IMG/VR virus record: IMGVR_UViG_3300042337_000081
Span: 1 to 22,245 of that record
Length of the DNA stretch: 22,245 bases
Origin: a virus
Reading direction: 5' to 3' (one strand)
The position numbers and the translations under genes were made by a program. Positions 1 to 7,052 of this stretch are shown here, piece after piece. The stretch's first letter is position 1, and each line of letters opens with the position of its first letter. The notes under the pieces were generated by a model that worked only from the letters and a program-made list of their open reading frames with translations, was not told where the DNA came from and did not search any database.

Positions 1-60
1 GCCTATGACGCATCAGGCGCTTCTGTCATTATGGCTCAATATAAGGCCATGAAGATATGA
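1..60 (+). CDS. 3' end of an upstream phage gene (partial)
   Basis: Frame 1 is open from the window edge to a TGA at 58-60 and encodes 19 residues ending in QYKAMKI. Its stop overlaps the next start as ATGA, the same coupling used throughout this operon, so it is probably the end of a real gene. By position it should belong to the head or head-tail connector set, but the fragment is too short to identify. Confidence 0.6.
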   Translation, partial: AYDASGASVIMAQYKAMKI

Positions 61-827
61 CATATCCCAGCAGTCTCGACATTGCGCGCGGGCTGGCTTC
101 GGGTTGTCGGTCGTTCAACAAGTTCGGGCGCAATATTTCCATCGGTTCCAGCTTCACGCCTGTCACACGTTCAGGCTTCTATCGCACGCCCCAAGCGAAT
201 GCGGCGGTTAATCTCCGCATCAAGGCAGGTGGTAATGCGAACGACACGGCTAACGGTTCCGGCGGCAGAGAGGTCACGCTCGTAGGGATCGATGCCAATG
301 GCAACCAGCAAGTCGAGGCGCTTGCCACTGCTGGGGCTTCAGCGAGTGCGGCCACGACCACATCATTCATCCGGTTGCTCGATGCCTACGTCTCAAAGTC
401 TGGAACCTATGCGACTCAATCCGCCGGATCACATGCCTCTACAATCGTGATTGAGAGGTCTACAGGCGGCGAGGATTGGGCAACCATTGCGGATGGCGCA
501 CTAGGCCGTGGCAAGACTGAGATGGCGGTTTACACAACGCCGCGTGACAGGAGCGCAGCACTTCGCAACGTGACCATCTCAAGCGATGCTGATAAGAAGG
601 CGAATATCGTCCTGTACAAACGCGAGAACATCCTTGAGACGGCGGCACCATATACCTCGCTGCTGCTCGTCACCGAGTATCCGCAAAGCGCAGGACTGTT
701 TGACGTTGTTTTCGATCCGCCGCTGTACTTCCCGCCGTTATGTGATTTCGGTTTCCTTGCCAATGTATCGGCCAGCACCGTTGACGTTTCCGTGAATATG
801 GACATCGTGGAGTTCATTAGTCGATGA
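57..827 (+). CDS. Putative phage structural protein, unknown family
   Basis: A 256-residue protein with no family I recognise. It is rich in Ala, Ser, Thr and Gly, has alternating beta-type sequence, and lacks a signal peptide or membrane segment. That composition suits a virion surface or decoration protein. It begins in an ATGA overlap with the preceding gene and ends in an ATGA overlap with the head-tail adaptor. In related phages the space between capsid and connector genes is often filled by decoration or head-fibre proteins. Coding status is firm because of length, coupling and codon use like its neighbours. The specific role is inferred from position only; a minor capsid protein or a head-proximal fibre are equally possible. 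Confidence 0.75.
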   Translation: MTYPSSLDIARGLASGCRSFNKFGRNISIGSSFTPVTRSGFYRTPQANAAVNLRIKAGGNANDTANGSGGREVTLVGIDANGNQQVEALATAGASASAATTTSFIRLLDAYVSKSGTYATQSAGSHASTIVIERSTGGEDWATIADGALGRGKTEMAVYTTPRDRSAALRNVTISSDADKKANIVLYKRENILETAAPYTSLLLVTEYPQSAGLFDVVFDPPLYFPPLCDFGFLANVSASTVDVSVNMDIVEFISR

Positions 828-1171
828 TGAAATGTTGCGACATGAATTCCGGCAAGCTGAAAGAGCCGGTGACTTTCCAACGCCGCACCTTGACTAGCGA
901 TGGTGCAGGAGGTCAGACGGAATCCTGGGCCACGGTTTCTGGCGCACCGACCCGCGCCTATGTGGTGCCGGTCGGCGGCTCGGAGCGATTTGCCCATGAC
1001 CGCACCGAGGCAACCGTTAGGTTGCGTCTTGTTGTTCGCTACACCTCAACATTGCTAGACTCCGACCGCGTGCAGATCAGAAACAAGATTCACAACATCC
1101 GGTTCCTCGATAACATAGAGTTCGCAAACAAGTGGCTTCAGATCGACGTTGATGGCGGGGTCGCGGCGTGA
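824..1171 (+). CDS. Head-tail adaptor / joining protein (SPP1 gp16-like)
   Basis: A 115-residue protein of the Phage_H_T_join type (PF05521). Members close the head portal after DNA packaging and form the docking surface for the tail. Recognised by the N-terminal pattern around LKEPVTFQRR, a following Gly-Gly-Gln loop, a central beta barrel with VRLRLVVRYTS, and a C-terminal strand set ending in a Trp-Leu pair, all typical of this short family. Translation could start at 824 (ATGA overlap with the previous stop) or at an in-frame ATG at 842. The latter fits the usual family N-terminus (MNSGKLKEPV), but 824 keeps the coupling seen elsewhere. The next gene starts inside its stop codon. Its place before the HK97-gp10-like and DUF3168-like genes is the standard order. 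Confidence 0.85.
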   Translation: MMKCCDMNSGKLKEPVTFQRRTLTSDGAGGQTESWATVSGAPTRAYVVPVGGSERFAHDRTEATVRLRLVVRYTSTLLDSDRVQIRNKIHNIRFLDNIEFANKWLQIDVDGGVAA

Positions 1172-1632
1172 CCGATGTCAAGGTCGAGATCAAGGGCTTA
1201 AAAGAGGTCAACGCGGCCTTGCAAGCCTATGGAAAAGACCTTGGTAAATCTCTGGCTCTCATTGTCGATGCCACCGCCTTGGAAGCCGTCACGGACGTCC
1301 GTAAGGCTATACAGGGGCCACCCAAGACAGGCAGGGAATATGCCAGAGGCGTGAACAACGATAAGGTTCACCGAGCATCTGCTCCGGGCGAAGCACCGGC
1401 TACCGATAGCGGCGGGCTTGTCATTTCGATCTACAACGAAAGCCGTGGCAAGTATTCCAGAGCCATCGGAAGCCGTCTTGACTATGCCTACTACCTAGAG
1501 TTCGGCACCTTCAGAATGGGCAAACGTCCGTCTTGGATTCCCGCCGTCGAGCGGGCGATTCCAAAGATGCTGAAACGGGTCGAAATTGCAATCGCCAAGG
1601 CCAAGGCACGCGCGGAGAAGACAACGAAATGA
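1168..1632 (+). CDS. HK97 gp10-like tail completion / neck protein
   Basis: A 154-residue protein of the HK97-gp10 family (PF04883), which sits at the head-tail interface and helps complete the tail end. Seen: an opening VKVEIKGLKEVNAAL motif (residue-wise substrate-like helix), a middle segment with HRASAPGE and a following DSGGL, then YYLEFGTFRMGKRPSWIPA, the hallmark 'Y-x-EFGT...RP' block of the family, and a basic helical tail. The start is GTG at 1168 in a GTGA overlap with the previous stop. The gene ends in an ATGA overlap with the DUF3168-like gene. Length and order match the family. The exact structural role in this phage is inferred from homologues. Confidence 0.88.
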   Translation: MTDVKVEIKGLKEVNAALQAYGKDLGKSLALIVDATALEAVTDVRKAIQGPPKTGREYARGVNNDKVHRASAPGEAPATDSGGLVISIYNESRGKYSRAIGSRLDYAYYLEFGTFRMGKRPSWIPAVERAIPKMLKRVEIAIAKAKARAEKTTK

Positions 1633-2057
1633 AATCTGATGATCTCCAGACGGCAGTCTACAACCGGCTTAACGATAGCGCCGTCACCAGCCTTCTTAGC
1701 ACCTATTACAGCCCGCTCGTGGCGATCTTTACCGATGTCCCCCAGGCGGCTGACAGTGAATTGGAATCGGCATTCCCGTTCATAACCATCGGAGCTGATA
1801 CGATCAATCCGTTCGACAGCAAAGATGACCTTGGCGGATCGGCAATCGTTCAGATTGATGTATGGGACCGCGCCGCATCCATGCTCGATCTAAAGACTGT
1901 AGTCGATGCCGTGGATGGCAGGATGCGCCGCCAGCCGCTTTCCATCGCGGGCGTCACGCACATCACCACCGAACTCGATTCTTGCAACTTCTCGCGCGAT
2001 CCTGATGGCAAGACCAAGCGCGGCCTCATCTTGTACCGTGTATTGTGGATTGCATAG
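1629..2057 (+). CDS. DUF3168-like tail terminator / completion protein
   Basis: A 143-residue protein resembling the DUF3168 family (PF11367), a tail-terminator-like protein that caps the tail tube and docks to the head. Seen: an N-terminal helix (LQTAVYNRLN), a short loop with IFTDVPQ, a strand FPFITIGADT, a VQIDVWDR strand and a C-terminal helix/strand pair, following the family layout. The reading frame is open further upstream to 1533, but that stretch is a shadow of the previous gene. The ATG at 1629 lies in an ATGA overlap with the preceding stop and gives the normal family length. A 39-base gap with a ribosome site follows before the tail-tube genes, so the connector block ends here. 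Confidence 0.85.
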   Translation: MKSDDLQTAVYNRLNDSAVTSLLSTYYSPLVAIFTDVPQAADSELESAFPFITIGADTINPFDSKDDLGGSAIVQIDVWDRAASMLDLKTVVDAVDGRMRRQPLSIAGVTHITTELDSCNFSRDPDGKTKRGLILYRVLWIA

Positions 2058-2096
2058 TTTCCGTGATATAATCACGGCCAAAGAAGAGGTTCTTGC

Positions 2097-2777
2097 ATGG
2101 CTATTTCTGGCCGATCAGTTCGCATAAGCCGCAACGGCTCCAACATCGTGGGCGCTCGTGCTGACAGCGTGACGATCAATAATGAGCCACTCGACATCAC
2201 GGACAAGGATGATGCTGGTTGGCGCACCATGCTGGGCGATGTCGGCTTGCGCTCCGTCTCTTGCGAGATCGAAGGCGTGCTGAAGGATACCGTCCTCTTG
2301 GCGGATTCCGTAGGCACCGCCACCACGGCGCTTCTCAAGGAGTGCGTGGTCACGATCTCTGGCATCGGCACCTTGACCGGCGACTTCATGCTTCAAGGCC
2401 TTCAGATCGGCGCGGAACAGGCTGATGTCGTGACATTCACCGCCACACTTGAGAGCGGCGAAAACATGACCGCCACCATTGGTCCCTACAATACCGTTCT
2501 CCCGGCGATCACCGGCACGCTTTCCGGAACCAACGTCCAGACCACGACAAACGGCACATGGGCTGGCGATGCCACGATCACATTCGCCCGCCAGTGGCAG
2601 CGCGGCAATGATGCTGATGCCAATGACCCGTCATGGGCCAACATCGCCTCTGCTACCGGAACGACTTACACACTCACAGGCTCCGACACCGGAAAGTATA
2701 TTCGGTGCCGTGTAACCGCCACCAATAGCGTAGGGTCTACGGTGGCCTTCTCTAACATCCGTGGACCCGTGACCTAA
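2097..2777 (+). CDS. Major tail (tube) protein with C-terminal Ig-like domain
   Basis: A 226-residue protein. Residues 1-128 are a tail-tube domain of the TP901-1 major-tail type (GARADSVTINNEP, ITDKDDAGWR, LTGDF motifs). Residues about 135-226 form an Ig-like domain with WQRG, SWANI, TYTLTGSDTGKYIRCRVTAT and a closing strand. Such domains decorate the outside of phage tails and may bind host or environmental glycans weakly. A ribosome site (AAGAAGAGG) lies before the ATG. The next gene encodes a second tube protein, about half identical over the tube domain but with no Ig domain. The pair suggests a mixed tube in which only some subunits carry the decoration, comparable in outcome to SPP1, where a frameshift produces a long and a short form. 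The stoichiometry is inference. Confidence 0.85.
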   Translation: MAISGRSVRISRNGSNIVGARADSVTINNEPLDITDKDDAGWRTMLGDVGLRSVSCEIEGVLKDTVLLADSVGTATTALLKECVVTISGIGTLTGDFMLQGLQIGAEQADVVTFTATLESGENMTATIGPYNTVLPAITGTLSGTNVQTTTNGTWAGDATITFARQWQRGNDADANDPSWANIASATGTTYTLTGSDTGKYIRCRVTATNSVGSTVAFSNIRGPVT

Positions 2778-2792
2778 GAAAGGAACTGAAAC

Positions 2793-3182
2793 ATGCCCGC
2801 AATCGCTGGACGCAAAGTCCGTATCAAGCGCGGTTCGACTGCCGTGGCTGGTGCTCGTGCCGATAGCTTCACCATCAACAACGAGCCGATTGACATCACT
2901 GAAAAGGATGACAACGGTTGGCGCAAGATGCTGGCTGATGTCGGTGTCCGCTCCATCGATGCCGAAGTCGAAGGCATCCTTGAGGACACCACTTTCCTGG
3001 CGCTGGCCGTCGGCACCGCCTCGGCGCTGCTCGAATCCTACACCATCGAACTGCTTGGCCTCGGATCGTTCACCGGCAACTTCTTCCTTGCCAGCTTCGC
3101 TGTGACCGGCGAACAGGCAGACGCCACGACCTTCACGGCCTCGATCCAGTCTTCTGGCACAATTACGTTCACGGCCTCGTAA
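2793..3182 (+). CDS. Second major tail (tube) protein, no Ig-like domain
   Basis: A 129-residue tube protein closely related to the N-terminal half of the preceding gene product. Both share GARADS, TINNEP, KDD-GWR, DVG-RS, FTG/LTG and EQAD-TFTA blocks. A hand alignment gives about 68 identical positions in roughly 127. It stops where the neighbour's Ig-like domain would begin. A ribosome site (AAGAAAGGAA) precedes the ATG at 2793, and only 15 bases separate it from the upstream gene. The shorter form is the more likely main tube subunit, but which one is abundant cannot be read from sequence. It probably arose by tandem duplication followed by gain or loss of the C-terminal domain. Confidence 0.85.
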   Translation: MPAIAGRKVRIKRGSTAVAGARADSFTINNEPIDITEKDDNGWRKMLADVGVRSIDAEVEGILEDTTFLALAVGTASALLESYTIELLGLGSFTGNFFLASFAVTGEQADATTFTASIQSSGTITFTAS

Positions 3183-3184
3183 TC

Positions 3185-3562
3185 ATGGCAATTTTTCGGG
3201 AGCTAACAATCAAGTGGAAGGGTGAAGAATATCGCTTCGTCCCTTCCATGAAGCTAATGCGATCCATCGAGATGGGCGACATATCCTTCACGGACATTGC
3301 CGTTCGCACAAGCCAAGGTCGCCCGCCTGTCAGTCACATCGCTTTCGTTCTTTCCAAGATGTTGCAATCGGCAGGTGCCAAGGTTACGGACGAACAGGTC
3401 TATGAGGAACTTGTCACGGGCGATCAGGAAAGCATCACTTCCTTGATCAGCCTTGTGCTCACATCGTTCTCTCCGACTGAAGACAAGTCAAAAAATCCAG
3501 ACGCCCAGACCGAAAGCCAGTCGAAGGCGAGGGCGAAGATCATGGAGAGTATGGAGAACTAG
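3185..3562 (+). CDS. Tail assembly chaperone, short (frame-0) form
   Basis: A 125-residue protein resembling the GTA-gp10-like tail assembly chaperone family (PF11836). These proteins coat the tape measure protein before the tube polymerises and are absent from finished virions. Seen: FRELTIKWKGEEYRFVPSM at the N-terminus, a helical middle (HIAFVLSKML, VTDEQVYEEL) and a polar, low-complexity C-terminal tail from about residue 97. It lies directly before the tape measure gene, the standard place. There is no clear ribosome site; the start is 3 bases after the previous stop, so translation is probably coupled. The run A_AAA_AAT at codons 103-104 allows a -1 shift into a second frame, giving the long form described separately. 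Confidence 0.8.
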   Translation: MAIFRELTIKWKGEEYRFVPSMKLMRSIEMGDISFTDIAVRTSQGRPPVSHIAFVLSKMLQSAGAKVTDEQVYEELVTGDQESITSLISLVLTSFSPTEDKSKNPDAQTESQSKARAKIMESMEN

Positions 3563-3753
3563 ACTGGAACGGGATGTATCTATGGGCGAGGGAATGGGGA
3601 ATTCAGCCTAGCGATTTCTGGGAGATGACCATTCCCGAGTGGTGGTTGGAATACGAGTTGAAGAAGCCGAAAGAGCCAGGCGAAACATACGCAGGGAAAC
3701 TGACTAGGGCCGATGTAGAGGAACTAAAGGAACTGTTGCATGGCTCAAGTTAG
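3185..3753 (+). CDS. Tail assembly chaperone, long form by -1 frameshift (G-GT type)
   Basis: A -1 shift at 3490-3496 would join residues 1-104 of the short chaperone to 85 codons of a second frame (3496-3750, stop TAG 3751-3753), giving a 189-residue fusion. The second frame is open back to a TGA at 3478-3480. It encodes an acidic linker and then WNGMYLWAREWGIQPSDFW followed by EMTIPEWW, which resembles the GTA-type chaperone family PF09550 (P-x-x-FW-x-MT motif). This is the lambda G/GT arrangement, where the rarer fusion recruits the tape measure protein. The fusion overlaps the tape measure start by 14 bases. The frame also has an ATG at 3574, so separate translation of a 59-residue protein is the alternative. 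Confidence 0.75.
3490..3496 (+). promoter_or_regulatory. Programmed -1 ribosomal frameshift slippery site A_AAA_AAT
   Basis: The heptamer A AAA AAT is phased exactly as X XXY YYZ in the chaperone frame: the codons are TCA-AAA-AAT. Slipping back one base places the ribosome in the frame that stays open to 3753. No strong downstream hairpin was obvious by eye. Confidence 0.72.
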
Positions 3754-5668
3754 CGGAATTGAAGTCAACATCACCGGCAATTCGTCTGGCCTTGATCGAG
3801 CACTAGGCAAGGCAGAAAGTTCATTAAGCAGGTTTGCGAAAGGCGCTGCGGCTGGAATTGCCGGGGCACTTTCCGCTGGTGTGTTTGTCGCGGCTAGTAA
3901 GGCGGCGATCAACTATGCCGACAGCATTGATGAGATGGCCGAGAAAGTCGGAATTGCTGCCGAGGAGCTTTCCGCGCTCACCTATGCCGCAAAAGTAAAT
4001 GGCGTATCGACAGAGCAACTGCAAACTGGGCTGACCATGCTCATCCGCAGCATGGGAGAAGGTGCCGAAAAGTTTGATGCACTAGGCGTCTCGATCTATG
4101 ACAGCAACGGCCAGTTGCGTTCTGCCAATGATGTTCTTGTTGATGTCGCGGACAAGTTTGCATCAATGCCAGAGGGCGTTGGGAAATCCCAATGGGCGCT
4201 TGAGCTTTTCGGACGTTCCGGTCTCAATCTCATTCCGATTTTGAACCTTGGCGCTCAAGGGCTTGCGGATGCTACGGAGCAAGCGCGATTGTTCGGGCTT
4301 GTAGTATCCGGCGAAACAGCAAAAAGCGCCGCAAATTTCAATGACAATCTTGTCAGGCTGCAACAATATGTATTGGGGGCAACAACCAGTTTTGCAACTG
4401 GAATGCTCCCTGCACTAGAAGGCATTACATCCGCTCTCATTAATAGCGCATCGTCAACTGATAGCTTCAAGTCTGCGGGAGAAACGGCTGGGCGCATCCT
4501 TGAAGGTATGGCCCGCGCTGTCATTGTAGTGAAAGATAATCTCGGCCTTCTGAGCGATATGCTCAAAGGCCTTGGGCTTGTTCTATTCACCCGCTACATC
4601 TTTGGCGCTGCATCTGGTTTCGTGGCGTTTGCACAAGCAGTAAAAGCCGCGACCATAACAATGACGGCATTTAACGCCGCCAAGAAGATTGGCCTTGTCG
4701 GGTTCATTACACTAGCGGCTGGCATTGCAATCGCCACCGACAGCGTAGATGAACTCAAGAAGGGTTTAGATTTCGTTTATCAGACTGCTCAAGACATGGT
4801 GCCAGGAATGGCAGAATTCGGAAAGCAGATTTCTGACGCAATTGGAATAGACTTATCAGGTCTTCAAGCCGACCTTTCTGCGGCTCGTGCGATGGTCGAG
4901 AAGTCAAATGCTGGCGCTTTCATTCCGGAAATCCCCGGAAAAGATGGCGAAGCTGGAAAAATGAAAGAGCCTGGTATCTATCGAGAGGAAGACCCGTTCT
5001 TCGTTGATAGACTCCAAACTATTCGTGACCAGTTCGCAACTGAGCGTGAAATTCTTGCGGAAGAATACGCGCTCAACCAAGAAACTCTTGACGGAGCACT
5101 GGCGAACAAGCTGCTTTCCGAGCAAGAATACTATGACCTATCACGCAAGCTGGCCGAAGATCATGCTACATCTCTTGCTGCCATTCAGTCTCAGCGTCTT
5201 GATGGTGATCTGACTGCCGCGTCTTCATTCTTTGGCTCTATGGCGCAAGTCGCACAAGCGGGCGGAAAGCGTCTGCTTAAAGTGGCGAAGGCCGCAGCAG
5301 CCGCACAAGCAATCGTTGACACCATTCGCGCAGCCGTTAGTGCGATGAATGATCCAACGGCCATCACGCCCATTCAGAAGTTCGCCAATTATGCCGCCGT
5401 CTTTGCCAAGGGCATGAGTGCCGTGGCGGCTATCAAGGGCGTCTCCGAAGGCGGTGGCGGCGGTAATGGAGGCGGTGGCGGTGGTGGCCGTCGAGGCGGT
5501 GGCGGTGGTGCATCCGCAGCCCCGGCAGCGGCATCGCCAACGACCACGTTCCAGTTTACAATGATGAATGATCCGATGGGCTTTGGCGAGAAGTTCGCCA
5601 GGCAGTTCATCGACCAGCTTAACAGCACGCAGCGCAACGGCGGCACAATTCGCGGAGTGATAGCCTGA
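3740..5668 (+). CDS. Tail tape measure protein
   Basis: A 642-residue protein that sets tail length and later leaves through the tube during DNA ejection. Seen: an N-terminal segment typical of tape measures (VNITGNSSGLDRALGKAESS, then Ala/Gly-rich helices), long alpha-helical stretches, hydrophobic segments around residues 275-335 that could insert in the host membrane, a charged helical region about 420-495, and a Gly-rich low-complexity hinge near residues 573-592 before a short C-terminal domain. It follows the chaperone and overlaps its long form by 14 bases. At about 0.15 nm per residue the length would predict a tail near 95 nm, a rule-of-thumb estimate only. The end shares one base with the next start (TGATG). 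Confidence 0.92.
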   Translation: MAQVSGIEVNITGNSSGLDRALGKAESSLSRFAKGAAAGIAGALSAGVFVAASKAAINYADSIDEMAEKVGIAAEELSALTYAAKVNGVSTEQLQTGLTMLIRSMGEGAEKFDALGVSIYDSNGQLRSANDVLVDVADKFASMPEGVGKSQWALELFGRSGLNLIPILNLGAQGLADATEQARLFGLVVSGETAKSAANFNDNLVRLQQYVLGATTSFATGMLPALEGITSALINSASSTDSFKSAGETAGRILEGMARAVIVVKDNLGLLSDMLKGLGLVLFTRYIFGAASGFVAFAQAVKAATITMTAFNAAKKIGLVGFITLAAGIAIATDSVDELKKGLDFVYQTAQDMVPGMAEFGKQISDAIGIDLSGLQADLSAARAMVEKSNAGAFIPEIPGKDGEAGKMKEPGIYREEDPFFVDRLQTIRDQFATEREILAEEYALNQETLDGALANKLLSEQEYYDLSRKLAEDHATSLAAIQSQRLDGDLTAASSFFGSMAQVAQAGGKRLLKVAKAAAAAQAIVDTIRAAVSAMNDPTAITPIQKFANYAAVFAKGMSAVAAIKGVSEGGGGGNGGGGGGGRRGGGGGASAAPAAASPTTTFQFTMMNDPMGFGEKFARQFIDQLNSTQRNGGTIRGVIA

Positions 5669-6273
5669 TGGCCGACATCAAGATTAGCGCACTATCAGCA
5701 CTGACCGGGGCCAACACGGCCACGGATGACCTTTATGTGGTGGTGGACACAAGTGTTCCCGAGACTAAGAAGCAGACGCGCGCGGAACTGTTTCAGAATA
5801 TTCCTGCGGCATCCTTCGCAGGGGCTAACGTCTTTAATGATGCTGGAGCTGATGTAGATCAACGCATCGAGGGTGACACAGATGCCAACCTTGTCTTTGT
5901 AGACGCATCCACGGATCGCGTTGGCATCGGCACGGCAACGCCGACTGCGAAGCTACAGGTGAACGGATCGTTTGCCCTTGCCGCTCCGGTGACTGTCACG
6001 ACAGATTACACAGTCGCAGCTGGCGTGACATTCATCATCTCTAATCGTGGATCATCACCTAATACAATCACGCTTCCTGCCGCCGCTTCCAGTGCTGGTC
6101 GCATTCTCGTGATCTCTACTATTCAAGCGTTTACCGTTGTGTCTGCATCGTCTAATGTTGTGCCGCGTGAAGGTGGATCAGCCAGCACTGCTATTTTACC
6201 AGCGACAGATGGCGCATGGGCATTGCTTGTTTGTGACGGGACCAACTGGATTGAAATGGCAGGAACGCCGTGA
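5668..6273 (+). CDS. Putative tail fibre / tail-tip surface protein
   Basis: A 201-residue protein. The N-terminus (MADIKISALSALTGANTATDDLYVVVD) is a motif common at the start of phage fibre and head-fibre proteins. Residues about 90-101 contain RVGIGTATPTAKLQVNG, a motif frequent near the ends of trimeric beta-structured fibres. The remainder is beta-rich and ends with a WIEMAG strand. No membrane segment or signal peptide is visible. Coupling to the tape measure (TGATG) and to the next gene (GTGA) places it in the tail-tip block. A role in host contact is likely from the motifs but not shown. It is short for a whole receptor-binding fibre, so it may work with the later fibre-like proteins at 8851-10025. 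Confidence 0.7.
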   Translation: MADIKISALSALTGANTATDDLYVVVDTSVPETKKQTRAELFQNIPAASFAGANVFNDAGADVDQRIEGDTDANLVFVDASTDRVGIGTATPTAKLQVNGSFALAAPVTVTTDYTVAAGVTFIISNRGSSPNTITLPAAASSAGRILVISTIQAFTVVSASSNVVPREGGSASTAILPATDGAWALLVCDGTNWIEMAGTP

Positions 6274-7052
6274 CCATAAGCACAGCCGGATATACCGTCT
6301 CCACGAATGAGCCGCTAAATCATGCCCGCATCTTGTGGGACATGATAACTGGCACTGTCTCTGGCGATGGAACCAATCCGGCTTATGCTGCCAATGACTA
6401 TACATCGCAGCGGTGGGAGCTTGCGCCAGGCTCGAACAACTGGACGCTTGTAGCAGCGGCAGACGCATCTATCGATTGCGTCTTCATTGCAGCGCACAAC
6501 CTATCTGGCAAGACCGTCACGATCTCTACGGCGGCAACAGTCGGAGGTGGCCACACCACTCGTGCGACGATCTCGCCAACTGACAACTCGACCATTGCAG
6601 TGTTCTTCAACAACGCTGGAACACTCTACACCGTCCGCGAAGTGCGAGTTAACGTGAATGATGGTACAGACATTGCTATCGGCATCATCCGCGCGGGCGC
6701 TGCATTGCAAATGCCGATTCCGATCTACGGAGGACACAGGCCGCTCAACCTCAACCGCGTCACGGAAGCACAGCAACAGTTCTCTGAAACCGGCCAATGG
6801 CTAGGGCGTATCATCAAGAGGCGTGCTGTCACTTCGTCTTATGATTGGGAGTATCTAACTACGACTTGGTACGACACTTATTTTGAGCCGTTCGCTCAGA
6901 CGCTTCCATTGCAGCCGTTCTGCATCGCTGGCAATCCGTCCAAGATAACAACCGATGTCGGCTTCGTCTGGACCGACCGAGACGTTGAACCGGTGAACAT
7001 GGGCATCAAGGCTTATCGATCAGTGAGCCTCGGCGTCACGGGATATTACTGA
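6270..7052 (+). CDS. Distal tail protein-like (Dit / lambda gpM position)
   Basis: A 260-residue protein. Residues 1-135 look like a beta-rich surface domain (repeated WELAPGSNNW and TVTISTAATVGGG style strands). Residues about 145-260 have an RPLNLNRV-x-GQWLG-R pattern, then WYDTYFEPF, LPLQPFCIAG and a final SVSLGVTGYY strand, which resemble distal tail or tail-tip completion proteins joining the tube to the hub. The start is GTG at 6270 in a GTGA overlap with the previous stop. The gene sits between the tape measure/fibre pair and the hub, where lambda gpM or a Dit protein would be. The family is assigned from position and a loose pattern, not from a decisive motif. A fusion of a fibre-type N-terminus to a Dit-type C-terminus is possible. 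Confidence 0.6.
   Translation: MTISTAGYTVSTNEPLNHARILWDMITGTVSGDGTNPAYAANDYTSQRWELAPGSNNWTLVAAADASIDCVFIAAHNLSGKTVTISTAATVGGGHTTRATISPTDNSTIAVFFNNAGTLYTVREVRVNVNDGTDIAIGIIRAGAALQMPIPIYGGHRPLNLNRVTEAQQQFSETGQWLGRIIKRRAVTSSYDWEYLTTTWYDTYFEPFAQTLPLQPFCIAGNPSKITTDVGFVWTDRDVEPVNMGIKAYRSVSLGVTGYY

Noticed and set aside
5451-5511. GGN-rich tract as a repeat element
   Set aside because: It encodes the in-frame Gly-rich hinge of the tape measure protein and is explained by coding.
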